Shown here in pieces: positions 1 to 7,833 of a stretch of 56,672 nucleotides of DNA. A model generated the notes under the pieces. The model was not told the origin of the DNA. It was given only the letters and a program-made list of their open reading frames with translations, and did no database searches. Positions within the stretch are counted from its first letter, which is position 1. Each line of letters starts with the position of its first letter. A program made the position numbers and the translations under genes. The DNA is from Clostridia bacterium (GTDB lineage Bacteria > Bacillota > Clostridia > Christensenellales > Borkfalkiaceae). The stretch spans positions 1 through 56,672 of the forward strand of contig JAFQJB010000008.1 of the NCBI GenBank assembly GCA_017397305.1, written 5' to 3'.

Positions 1-602
1 CCTGCCATAAAGGGATTGTCTTCAACGGCGTTACAGAACACAACGAGTTTTGCACAACCAAATCCGTCGCGGTCTTTGGTTTTATCCGCCGTCTCTTTGA
101 TGATTTCACCCATTAGGCGAACGGCATCCATATTGATACCCGATTTAGACGTTCCAACGTTTACAGAAGAGCACATTCTATCGGTAACTGCAAGTGCCTC
201 GGGAATACTTTTTATAAACGACCTTTCATACTCGGTCATTCCCTTATGTACGAGTGCTGAGTATCCTCCCAAAAAGTCCACCCCTACCGTTTTTGCAGCC
301 TTATCTAGCGCCTTTGCAAGCACGACTTCTTTTCCGCAAAAGGAAGAAGTCAAAAGGCTTGCGGGGGTTATGGATACACGTTTATTGATGATTGGAATAC
401 CATATTCAGCACCCAAGTCTTCTGCAACTTTAACGATGTTTTCCGCCTTTTTACAAATTCTATCGTAACAAAGGTCGGCGGTCGTCTTTGCGTCTTCCCT
501 AACGCAAGGAAGCAACGATATACCCATGGTTATGGTACGAACGTCAAAGTGTTCCTTTTCAACCATGTCGATTGTTTCAATAATTTCTTTCTTGTTAAGC
601 AT
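1..602 (-). CDS. DUF711 / UPF0210 family protein, 3'-truncated by the window edge
   Basis: The first 200 codons are present, starting MLNKKEIIETIDMVEKEHFD; the C-terminal part lies beyond the window. Family members run to roughly 450 residues, so under half is seen. The N-terminal region, including the stretch FDVRTITMGISLLPC, fits DUF711 (UPF0210), a cytosolic family of unknown biochemical role. The start is supported by AGGGAGAG a few bases upstream. It lies 14 bp downstream of an ACT-domain gene on the same strand; the DUF711-ACT pair is conserved across Firmicutes, which suggests a joint role, perhaps amino-acid sensing (inference). Family assignment is good, function unknown. Confidence 0.85.
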   Translation of the reverse strand, partial: MLNKKEIIETIDMVEKEHFDVRTITMGISLLPCVREDAKTTADLCYDRICKKAENIVKVAEDLGAEYGIPIINKRVSITPASLLTSSFCGKEVVLAKALDKAAKTVGVDFLGGYSALVHKGMTEYERSFIKSIPEALAVTDRMCSSVNVGTSKSGINMDAVRLMGEIIKETADKTKDRDGFGCAKLVVFCNAVEDNPFMA

Positions 603-616
603 ATCTCTCTCCCTGC

Positions 617-886
617 TTAGATTTTATGCATTGCATTAAAAATGTCTTCGTGTTGAACGTGGATAGAAACGCCGATTTTCGCCCCAAGTTCTTCCATTTT
701 TGCCTTTAATTCTTTAAGTATCAATTTACTAGCCGAAAGGTCACAAAGCATAATCATGGTAAAATTGCCTTGAACGATTGTTTGGCTTATGTCTTCAATA
801 TTAACGTTAACTTCGGCAAGGTTTGTGGAAACCTTACTGATTATACCGGGTTTGTCCTTTCCTATAACGGTTACGATTGCTCTCAT
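617..886 (-). CDS. ACT domain-containing protein (UPF0237)
   Basis: This 89-residue protein consists of a single ACT domain, beginning MRAIVTVIGKDKPGIISKVS with the GKDKPGI turn usual in ligand-binding ACT domains, followed by the beta-alpha-beta pattern to the end. Length matches the UPF0237 family. ACT domains bind small ligands, often amino acids, at dimer interfaces; no catalytic domain is attached here. A good Shine-Dalgarno (AAGGAGAT) lies before the ATG and overlaps the stop of the upstream gene. It is followed closely by the DUF711 gene, its usual partner, so the two are very likely cotranscribed. The ligand cannot be read from sequence. Confidence 0.9.
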   Translation of the reverse strand: MRAIVTVIGKDKPGIISKVSTNLAEVNVNIEDISQTIVQGNFTMIMLCDLSASKLILKELKAKMEELGAKIGVSIHVQHEDIFNAMHKI

Positions 887-1411
887 TTATTTATCTCCTT
901 CGTCTAAAATTTCATAACTTACTAAAATATTGCCCTGCGTAACAAATTCCACCATTTGTCCTTCCACGAACTCTGGATAAGGTTTATCCGCAGGTATCAA
1001 AACTTTACGCTCGTAATAGTTTTGCTTATACTTATTCCACTGCAAAAAAATCAGCGATTTCATTTCAACACCAAGATTTAAAAACACCGTGTTATCATAC
1101 TCGAAAAAACTTGCCCTTGAAGTTTCCCTAAGCCCCGTCTCAATATGGTGTAGCATTCTATAATATTTTCGCATTCTTTTAAGTTTTAGCCCCACGAAAA
1201 TGTAGGTGAAGATTGCCATTATCCCCGTTGCCGTGTAATGCCCAACCTTAACCCACTTTATTTGCGGTGCTTCATACGGCAAGGTTCTATACCACCAAAA
1301 AAATGCCGTGCATATAAGAACGTATACGGCTAGGCAAATATATAACGCCATAAAAGTTTTCTTTCTTTGCTTTTTTAGTTGGTTAAATTCGTCACTGGTG
1401 TAATACTGCAT
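887..1411 (-). CDS. Small membrane protein, two predicted transmembrane helices
   Basis: Not recognised. The 174-residue protein has a charged N terminus with KKQRKK, then two hydrophobic segments at about residues 19-40 and 57-76 separated by a short loop, and then a soluble C-terminal half of about 95 residues rich in aromatic and charged residues. That layout suggests a hairpin membrane anchor with a cytoplasmic or surface domain. GGAGAGA precedes the ATG. Its stop directly abuts the ACT gene, so it is cotranscribed with it. No catalytic motif is visible. Confidence 0.75.
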   Translation of the reverse strand: MQYYTSDEFNQLKKQRKKTFMALYICLAVYVLICTAFFWWYRTLPYEAPQIKWVKVGHYTATGIMAIFTYIFVGLKLKRMRKYYRMLHHIETGLRETSRASFFEYDNTVFLNLGVEMKSLIFLQWNKYKQNYYERKVLIPADKPYPEFVEGQMVEFVTQGNILVSYEILDEGDK

Positions 1412-1422
1412 ATGTCTCTCCG

Positions 1423-1953
1423 TTAATTTTTATAGTCAGTTCTAACCTTTTTAAGTCCGTTTGGAGTCACCGAAAAAAGTTCGTATCTATCGCTGTATTC
1501 TGCCATAACGTAATTGTCCTTTCCCTTTACCCTATAATACGTTGGGGTGGAGGGCGATTGAACAACTGGCTGAACGGGTTGCACGTAGGTCGGTTGAACC
1601 ATAGGCTGTGCGACGGGCTGAGCCACGTATACCGGTTGGGCAACTTGCGGGGGAGTATTTTCTTCAACGATTTGAACACCCTTACTCTTTTTGGGATTTT
1701 TACCTATGCCTAAAAGTTTACGTATGGTCAAAATTATAGCAATAACCACCGAGAAAATAAAGGCAATGTCAAACGCAAGCTTTACCGCTGGATTTTGCAT
1801 AGCACCCGTAAAATACACAATCAATGCACCAATAAACACGAATAGAGCGAGTTGCAAGTTGAAAAATGCAATCACGCTATAAACACCTTTAAATATGGTG
1901 ACAATTATTCTTTTTAACATACCGAATATCAATCGGTTTCGCACTGGCAACAA
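1423..1953 (-). CDS. Membrane protein with a proline/glutamine-rich linker
   Basis: Not recognised. Two hydrophobic segments (about residues 13-45 and 55-82) are followed by a basic stretch and a low-complexity linker of repeated VAQPV/VQP units at about residues 105-133. A compact C-terminal segment of about 40 residues contains YYRVKGKDNYVMAEYSDRYE. The linker may span peptidoglycan or act as a spacer. The start is uncertain: a TTG at 1953 has AGGCGG about 8 bp upstream, while the first ATG (at 1920) lacks a clear Shine-Dalgarno; the longer form is given. It lies between signal peptidase and another membrane gene on the same strand. Confidence 0.65.
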   Translation of the reverse strand: MLPVRNRLIFGMLKRIIVTIFKGVYSVIAFFNLQLALFVFIGALIVYFTGAMQNPAVKLAFDIAFIFSVVIAIILTIRKLLGIGKNPKKSKGVQIVEENTPPQVAQPVYVAQPVAQPMVQPTYVQPVQPVVQSPSTPTYYRVKGKDNYVMAEYSDRYELFSVTPNGLKKVRTDYKN

Positions 1954-1965
1954 TTTTCTATCCGC

Positions 1966-2529
1966 CTATATAAAAATTTTCAAAAATCCTTTTGTCGATA
2001 TAGCCCAATCGGGCACTACACCAACTATTTGGTCAACCGAGCAAGTTCCGTAACCGCTTCTGCTATCTTCACTAACCGCCCTATTGTCGCCGAGAAAGAA
2101 CACCTCGTTATCCTTTATGGTTATCTCCCCGTTCCAAAGGTGCGCCTCGGTACTTGCTTGCTCTTTTAGGTATGGTTCACTTATAGCCTCACCGTCCACG
2201 TAAACCAGTCCATTTTCAATCTTGACAGTTTGTCCGCCCACTGCAATGACGCGTTTTATGATAAGTTCGCCTTTCTTTTCGCCCGAAATAACGACCACGT
2301 CACCACCCTTTGCCTTTTTATACTTGCTTGCAATAATCTCGTCCCCACTCTCTAAGGTCGGCGACATAGAACTTCCTTCAACCGAAATCTTCATGCAAAA
2401 GACGTTGGTATAAACAAGAAAGCACAAAACCAAGGTCAGCACGGCAATCAAAGTCCAGCAAATAATGGTAAACGCTTTGCCTTTGCCCTTTTTTTCGTTA
2501 TTTTGTTGCTCGCTAATTTGATTTATCAT
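1966..2529 (-). CDS. lepB: Signal peptidase I
   Basis: Type I signal peptidase cleaves signal peptides from exported proteins at the outer face of the membrane. The 187-residue protein has a short basic cytoplasmic tail, one transmembrane helix (about 20-43), and the S26 family boxes: GSSMSPTLESGDEI with the likely nucleophile Ser54, and IIKRVIAVGG with the general-base Lys92. Later come box D (FLGDNRAVSEDSR) and a C-terminal hydrophobic patch. Length and single anchor are typical of Gram-positive SipS-type enzymes. GGAG precedes the ATG. The start overlaps the DUF951 gene by a few codons, implying translational coupling. Confidence 0.96.
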   Translation of the reverse strand: MINQISEQQNNEKKGKGKAFTIICWTLIAVLTLVLCFLVYTNVFCMKISVEGSSMSPTLESGDEIIASKYKKAKGGDVVVISGEKKGELIIKRVIAVGGQTVKIENGLVYVDGEAISEPYLKEQASTEAHLWNGEITIKDNEVFFLGDNRAVSEDSRSGYGTCSVDQIVGVVPDWAISTKGFLKIFI

Positions 2530-2716
2530 TAATCTCCTCGCCTAATGTGTAGGTTTTGGTCATCTTTTTGACCTCGTCCACCGATAAAAAGAGGGCGCGC
2601 CCACACCTACAGCATTTAACTTTAATATCTGCACCAACGCGAACAATCTCCCAAAGGTTGCCCCCGCACGCGTGATTTTTCTTTGAGAGAATTCGTCCCC
2701 CAATTTTGTATTCCAT
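2513..2716 (-). CDS. DUF951 domain-containing protein
   Basis: This 67-residue protein is a compact DUF951 domain. The hallmarks are KKNHACGGNLWEIVRVGADI followed by KVKCCRCGRALFL, giving one Cys and a Cys-Cys-x-x-Cys cluster that could bind zinc. The family is widespread in Firmicutes and uncharacterised. The start at MEYKIGGR is preferred because AAGGAG lies just upstream; a longer in-frame form would begin inside the preceding gene. It overlaps lepB and follows the hydrolase-like gene closely, so it is an operon member. Confidence 0.85.
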   Translation of the reverse strand: MEYKIGGRILSKKNHACGGNLWEIVRVGADIKVKCCRCGRALFLSVDEVKKMTKTYTLGEEINDKSN

Positions 2717-2730
2717 TTTAACTCCTTCAG

Positions 2731-4425
2731 TTATACCCAAAGCACGTTGTTTATTAGGTAGTCGTTTGAATCGACCTTAAACGCAAGCGCTTGAATTTTA
2801 TCCAAACTCCTTATGCCCCTACCTTCAGCCGTCTTAAACTTTGAAAGTTCAAGTTTAACGTTTTGCCAAAGTTCCCCGCCAACTAGGTTTGCTTTTGCGA
2901 GATATTTTATTTTTTCGCCGTAATAGTCCCAAATAAGAATAACGTCCATTTGACAGCTTTGCTTTGAATAAACGTCAAACATAAGCATCGCTTGTTCTTG
3001 CGGTTTGTCTTTTTTTGCGTTCATCTTAAAAGTGATAAGTCCCGCACTAGAATACACACCGTTTATGCCCATCGGTCCTTTTTTTAGTCTAACGATTTTA
3101 TGTTCGGTAGTGTTAACACCCGCAAACTCTTCAGTTCCTTGGTCGAGCGGAGCAAAAACTATTTGTTGGTTTTCTATTCTAGAAGAAAAAAGCACGTTGT
3201 TTTTGTAACTAAATTCCACTTCCTCTTGCGTAAACTTTTTAGCAATCACCTTGGAGCCGATTTTGAAGCCGTTTTTATAGGTTGCTTGCGCAAAGAAAAT
3301 TGCAATTCCCGACTGGTTGAAGGGGCAATAGGTAAACTCCCTTCCCTCTTCCGTCACCTTTGAATCGAGGTGCTTTTCATAATTTCTTATCTTTGAATCG
3401 GTTATTTCTTCGCTAGAGAAAAGAGCAAGTTCGGTCAAGTTGTTTTGGTCTGCCAAAACCGTAACCTTTATCTTTCCGTCAACAAGGTCACACTTTATGT
3501 CAATTTCACCAGGCAATCCTTCCGCCTTGCTGTTTTCTTTAATCAAGCAGTTATCTAAAAATACCAAAGCCGTGCGGTAGCCGTGTGTGTTAACACACTC
3601 TCTATATCCTACCGAATAGTGAATTGCTCTATACACGTCCTTATTGATTTTTTCGATAGTATCGTACGCCCTATCGACGTCGTAATCTTTGCTATTCGTG
3701 GTTGACAACACTAAGGTTGGGCAAGTGACGTGCATAGCATACGTTTGCGGTTCGATACCTGCAACGAATTTATACATACTGTCTGTAAACTGCGGTTCTA
3801 TAACAGTGCCAAACTTTTCAGTTCCACGATATAGCGTCCAACCTGTGTTTAGGGCAAACACAACGCAGTCAAGGTCGGTGCTTGACCCTGCAACTTCCCA
3901 CAAAGCCGTTGCACCTTGACCTATTCCAAAACCGCCAACCTTAGTAACTTCAGGTCTGCTTTTTAGATAGGATAGTGCATATCTTAACGCACAAGCCCAC
4001 TCGTACCAACAACTTAGGCTTGCATCTTTTTTAATCTCGTAAAGATTTTCCTTTGCTTTTTCATAATTTGCGTAATCTATCTTATCGGGATATACGGTGA
4101 AAAATTCCGTTTTATCGGTTTTGCCTTCTAAGTCGATAGACATAACCGTGTAACCTTTTTTTGCAAGGTCGGTTATCAAAGTCAAACTATCGGTCGCACC
4201 AAAATCATTTACAGCAAGGATTGCTGGACCAACCGATTGCTGAATGGTTTTTGCAAGTACGCCGTAAATTTTAACAAAACTATCCCCAACACGTCTGCCG
4301 TTTATATAAAAGTAGGTCAAAATAACGTCCCCGTCTTTTTGTTCGGAAACGATACTAAAATTAAAGTCTTGACAAACGGAAAAATCTTTCCATAATGCCG
4401 TGGGTGTTAAAATTGCTCCTGCCAT
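2731..4425 (-). CDS. Alpha/beta-hydrolase-like protein lacking the nucleophile serine
   Basis: The 564-residue protein has an alpha/beta-hydrolase-type N-terminal region (about residues 60-320): a strand-turn PAILAVNDFG, a helix-rich segment, and a nucleophile-elbow-like GGFGIGQGATALWEVAG. The usual Gly-x-Ser-x-Gly reads Gly-Ile-Gly-Gln-Gly, so the catalytic serine appears replaced by glycine. A THGY near residue 297 could mark the former histidine position. The C-terminal 240 residues look beta-rich, possibly a sandwich domain. No signal peptide is seen. GAGGT lies upstream of the ATG. It is first of the lepB-DUF711 run. It is probably a pseudo-enzyme related to acetyl-xylan esterase/dienelactone hydrolases; function unknown. 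Confidence 0.7.
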   Translation of the reverse strand: MAGAILTPTALWKDFSVCQDFNFSIVSEQKDGDVILTYFYINGRRVGDSFVKIYGVLAKTIQQSVGPAILAVNDFGATDSLTLITDLAKKGYTVMSIDLEGKTDKTEFFTVYPDKIDYANYEKAKENLYEIKKDASLSCWYEWACALRYALSYLKSRPEVTKVGGFGIGQGATALWEVAGSSTDLDCVVFALNTGWTLYRGTEKFGTVIEPQFTDSMYKFVAGIEPQTYAMHVTCPTLVLSTTNSKDYDVDRAYDTIEKINKDVYRAIHYSVGYRECVNTHGYRTALVFLDNCLIKENSKAEGLPGEIDIKCDLVDGKIKVTVLADQNNLTELALFSSEEITDSKIRNYEKHLDSKVTEEGREFTYCPFNQSGIAIFFAQATYKNGFKIGSKVIAKKFTQEEVEFSYKNNVLFSSRIENQQIVFAPLDQGTEEFAGVNTTEHKIVRLKKGPMGINGVYSSAGLITFKMNAKKDKPQEQAMLMFDVYSKQSCQMDVILIWDYYGEKIKYLAKANLVGGELWQNVKLELSKFKTAEGRGIRSLDKIQALAFKVDSNDYLINNVLWV

Positions 4426-4519
4426 AGTAACCTCTTATTTTTGTAAAAATGAAAAATATTGTCTCGTTAACAGTTGCTTTTTGCGAAAATTTCGTTTATA
4501 ATAAATTTCCCTACAAAAT

Positions 4520-4549
4520 TTGACACTGCTAGGCTATGTTCTTTATAGT
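4520..4549 (+). promoter_or_regulatory. Predicted sigma-A promoter of the dnaD-like gene
   Basis: TTGACA and TATAGT are separated by 18 bp, about 70 bp before the ATG, in an AT-rich divergent intergenic region. Spacing and -35 are near consensus. Confidence 0.55.
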
Positions 4550-4621
4550 TATTATATTATATAACATAACGCGCGTCTTTGCAAGTGATTTTTTTATTCT
4601 TTTAAATTTATAAGGAGCAAT

Positions 4622-6301
4622 ATGACCTGTTCGTACGCAAAAGAGTTTTCTAAATCGGCTTATACCGACGTTGAAAACGCTTTCATAAACGAATATTTAC
4701 CCGAATCTTCGGGCGATGCCGTAAGGGTTTACCTATACGGTCTTTTCCTATGTCAGCATCCCGAACAAGATAAGTCTATCGAGGAGATTGCTTCTACTTT
4801 AAACATGAAAGTTGACGAAGTGAAGGGTTGTTTTACTTATTGGGAAGAATTCGGGCTGTTATCAATCGTTGCCCTAGAGCCTTTTACGGTACAGTATCTC
4901 CCCGTTCGCACGTCTATGCTTTATAAGCCTAGAAAGTTTAAGGCGGAAAAATATACCGAATTTACAAAGAGCATTCAAGCCCTTTTACCCTCGCGTATGA
5001 TTTCTACCGGCGAATACACCGAATACTTTAACGTTATGGAAAGTTATTCGATTAAGCCCGAAGCAATGGTTATGATTGTCAAGTATTGCACGGATAGAAA
5101 GGGAACGGACGTTGGTTACCGCTATATAGTTACAGTTGCAAAAGATTTTGGCAACCGCGGTATAACGACGGTAGACAAGGTTGAAAAGGAACTTTCTTCT
5201 TACGTTCTTCGCTCTGGTGTTATCGCTCGCATCCTAAAAGGCTTATCATTAAAGCGCCAACCCGAAATAGAGGACTCTACCCTACTTAAAAAGTGGACGC
5301 AAGACCTTAATTTTGAGGAAGAAAATATCGTTTTTGCCGCCGAACAACTAAAAAAGGGCAGTATGGCAAAACTCGATGCATTCTTGCTTGAACTTTACTC
5401 GACCAAAAGTTTTTCTAAGGAAGAAATTTCTTCATATGTGAAAAATAAGAAAAACATTTTCGACCTTACCGTAAAAATCAGCAAAGCCCTTTCCATTTAC
5501 GTGGAAGTGGTGGACACCGTTATCGATACGTACGTTAACAAGTGGGTAAGTTACGGCTTTACCGACCAAACCCTTCTTTTAGTCGCTTCACACTGCTTTA
5601 GGCTGGGTAGCAACACGTTTGAGGACATGGACGCACTTTTAACAAGCCTTAGAAATCGTGGGTTTATCGACCTGTCTAGTGTTAGTGACTTGTTTGAAAA
5701 CGAGAAAAAACAAGACGAATTTATCCAAAAGGTTTTAAGCACTGCTGGTATAAATAGACGTCCTAATCCGTGGGATAGGGAAAACCTTACCATGTGGAAG
5801 AGTTGGAATTTTTCAGAAGATATGATTTTGGAAGCGGCTAAACTTTCAGCGGGCAAAAGTTCCCCTATCGCTTACGTGAACGGAATACTTAGCAACTGGA
5901 AGAATAAAAACGTGTTTAACCCCACTGATATCGCATCAGCGGTGACAGTTTCTGCCGATTCGCAAGAAAGTTACAATCGCGAGTACGAAAAGCGCAGAAT
6001 GAAGGCTGTGTCGGTTGCGCAAAAAAATACCGAAACGGCAATGGCCATCTCGGGTTTTAGCGACGTGTATGCAAGAATCGACGGCATAGAAAAGGACCTT
6101 GCTTTTGCTGAGATTGGTGGCGATAGCAACGCGTTAGAACGCTTAGAACAAGAAAAGAAAGACCTTTTTGCAACAGCTGAAAAACTGCTTGCAACCAAGA
6201 AATTGACCTTCCGTGACTTATCCCCAAGATATAAGTGTGAAAAATGTAACGACACAGGCTACGTCGGGACACGTCGTTGCGACTGCTTTAATAAAAATTA
6301 A
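4622..6301 (+). CDS. DnaD-domain primosome protein with a C-terminal DnaI/DnaC-type zinc domain
   Basis: DnaD proteins act in loading the replicative helicase. This 559-residue protein has an N-terminal winged-helix-like region (about 1-110) and two copies of a DnaB_2/DnaD helical domain (about 210-275 and 380-440), each with the pattern tryptophan, short gap, Phe-x-x-Glu/Asp, Ile, Ala-Ala. The last 90 residues differ: a helical stretch VYARIDGIEKDLAFAEIGG and then YKCEKCNDTGYVGTRRCDCF, which resembles the N-terminal helicase-binding zinc domain of DnaI/DnaC loaders. The protein ends there, with no AAA+ ATPase. AAGGAG precedes the ATG. In clostridia a DnaC-type gene often follows dnaD; here a terminator does. 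Fusion is inferred from motif similarity. Confidence 0.85.
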   Translation: MTCSYAKEFSKSAYTDVENAFINEYLPESSGDAVRVYLYGLFLCQHPEQDKSIEEIASTLNMKVDEVKGCFTYWEEFGLLSIVALEPFTVQYLPVRTSMLYKPRKFKAEKYTEFTKSIQALLPSRMISTGEYTEYFNVMESYSIKPEAMVMIVKYCTDRKGTDVGYRYIVTVAKDFGNRGITTVDKVEKELSSYVLRSGVIARILKGLSLKRQPEIEDSTLLKKWTQDLNFEEENIVFAAEQLKKGSMAKLDAFLLELYSTKSFSKEEISSYVKNKKNIFDLTVKISKALSIYVEVVDTVIDTYVNKWVSYGFTDQTLLLVASHCFRLGSNTFEDMDALLTSLRNRGFIDLSSVSDLFENEKKQDEFIQKVLSTAGINRRPNPWDRENLTMWKSWNFSEDMILEAAKLSAGKSSPIAYVNGILSNWKNKNVFNPTDIASAVTVSADSQESYNREYEKRRMKAVSVAQKNTETAMAISGFSDVYARIDGIEKDLAFAEIGGDSNALERLEQEKKDLFATAEKLLATKKLTFRDLSPRYKCEKCNDTGYVGTRRCDCFNKN

Positions 6302-6319
6302 AACTTTAAAAAAAATAAT

Positions 6320-6347
6320 GACCTCCGCAAAAGCGGAGGTCGTTTTT
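6320..6347. terminator. Bidirectional terminator between dnaD-like gene and citrate synthase
   Basis: A 9-bp GC-rich stem (GACCTCCGC/GCGGAGGTC) with an AAAA loop is flanked by an A-run on the left and a T-run on the right, so it can end both convergent genes. Confidence 0.9.
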
Positions 6348-6354
6348 ATTTAAC

Positions 6355-7716
6355 TTACTTTCTATCGTCAAGTGCAACGTACGGATTTCTGCCGTTTGTT
6401 GAAACGTATGCGGGACGGATAATCTTACCGTTGTTCAAAAGTTCTTCAAGCCTATGTGCGCACCAGCCTGACATTCTCGAAACTGCAAACATAGGTGTAA
6501 ATAGTTCTACGGGAAGTCCTAACATATTGTATACAAACCCACTATAGAAGTCGATATTAGGCGATACGCCCTTAACAACTCTGCGTTTTGCACAAATAAG
6601 TTCGGTTGAAATGGCTTCTACTTTATGATACAAATCCATCTCTTTCTTTCTACCCTTTTCGTTAGCAAGTTGGTTAACGAAGCCCTTAAACACTTGTGCT
6701 CTGGGGTCGGAGATAGAATAAACTGCGTGACCCATACCATAGACAAGTCCGCTCTTATCATATGCTTCACCCGCAAGTATTTTTGATAGGTATGCTCTAA
6801 TTTCTTCTTCATCTTCCCAGTCGCTAACGTGCTTTTTGATGTCAGCCATCATTTCCATCGCCTTGATGTTAGCACCGCCGTGACGCGGTCCTTTTAACGA
6901 GCAAAGTGCAGCGGTTATAGTCGAATAAGTGTCAGTACCCGCACTTGTTACAACGTGCGTGGTAAAGGTTGAGTTGTTACCACCGCCGTGTTCTGCGTGG
7001 AGAATAAAAGCGATATCCAAAACTTTTGCTTCTAATGCCGTAAACTTTTTGTCCGGGCGGAGCATATACAAAACGTTTTCCGCAGTGGAAAGTTCGGGGT
7101 TAGGTCTATGTATAATTAAACTTCTATTTTCATTGTAGTGCATATGTGCATTATAAGCATACACTGCAAAGATAGGCGTTAATGATATGAGCGCAAGACT
7201 TTGACGCAAAACGTTTTCCAAAGAATTGTCTAATGCGTGCTTATCGTAACTATAAAGGTTCAAAATGCATCTTGCAAGCGAGTTCATAACGTCCTTGTTC
7301 GGTGCTTTCATAACGACGTCGCGAACGAAGTTTTTGGGGATTTTTCTAAAACTTACCAAAAGTTTTTGGAATTCAATAAGTTCTTCTCTCGTGGGAAGTT
7401 TATTGAAAAGCAAAAGATAGGTCGCTTCTTCAAACCCTAGTTTTAAATCGTCGTCATAGTTATCTATCATTTTACGAACGTCGATACCGCGATAGTAAAG
7501 TTCGCCGTGACAGGGCGTTAAAACACCGTCAATTTCCTTTTTAGCGATAACGTCCGAAATATCGGTAAGTCCAGTAATAACACCTGCACCACTTTCGTCA
7601 CGCAAACCCCTTTTTACTTGATTTATTTTATACGTCTCTTCTGAAAATTTTGGAGTCTTGTGAAAAATTTCCGACAACTTTTTAAGTTCGTCTGTTTGAT
7701 ATTGATTGTGCGTCAT
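6355..7716 (-). CDS. gltA: Citrate synthase
   Basis: It condenses oxaloacetate and acetyl-CoA to citrate, the first step of the oxidative branch toward glutamate in many anaerobes. The 453-residue protein shows the catalytic histidine regions LHAEHGGGNNSTFTTHVV and KGPRHGGANIKAMEMM, and the aspartate region GVSPNIDFYSGFVY near the C terminus. Length and the N-terminal extension fit the si-type citrate synthases of clostridia; a 2-methylcitrate synthase cannot be excluded by eye. CGGAGGAG precedes the ATG. It is monocistronic: a terminator lies downstream and the hom terminator side lies upstream. Confidence 0.95.
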   Translation of the reverse strand: MTHNQYQTDELKKLSEIFHKTPKFSEETYKINQVKRGLRDESGAGVITGLTDISDVIAKKEIDGVLTPCHGELYYRGIDVRKMIDNYDDDLKLGFEEATYLLLFNKLPTREELIEFQKLLVSFRKIPKNFVRDVVMKAPNKDVMNSLARCILNLYSYDKHALDNSLENVLRQSLALISLTPIFAVYAYNAHMHYNENRSLIIHRPNPELSTAENVLYMLRPDKKFTALEAKVLDIAFILHAEHGGGNNSTFTTHVVTSAGTDTYSTITAALCSLKGPRHGGANIKAMEMMADIKKHVSDWEDEEEIRAYLSKILAGEAYDKSGLVYGMGHAVYSISDPRAQVFKGFVNQLANEKGRKKEMDLYHKVEAISTELICAKRRVVKGVSPNIDFYSGFVYNMLGLPVELFTPMFAVSRMSGWCAHRLEELLNNGKIIRPAYVSTNGRNPYVALDDRK

Positions 7717-7800
7717 ATACTCCTCCGTAGTGTTTTTGTAATTTTATCATTAAACGACAGTGCTTGTCAATTAAATACATTCGTTAATTTGAATTTTATA

Positions 7801-7828
7801 AAAGGCTTAAACCAACGTTTAAGCCTTT
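7801..7828 (-). terminator. Intrinsic terminator of the ECF-coaX-hom operon
   Basis: A 12-bp stem (AAAGGCTTAAAC with its complement) with a CAAC loop lies 5 bp past the hom stop; the minus-strand product ends in a T-rich tract. Confidence 0.85.
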
Positions 7829-7833
7829 CATTA

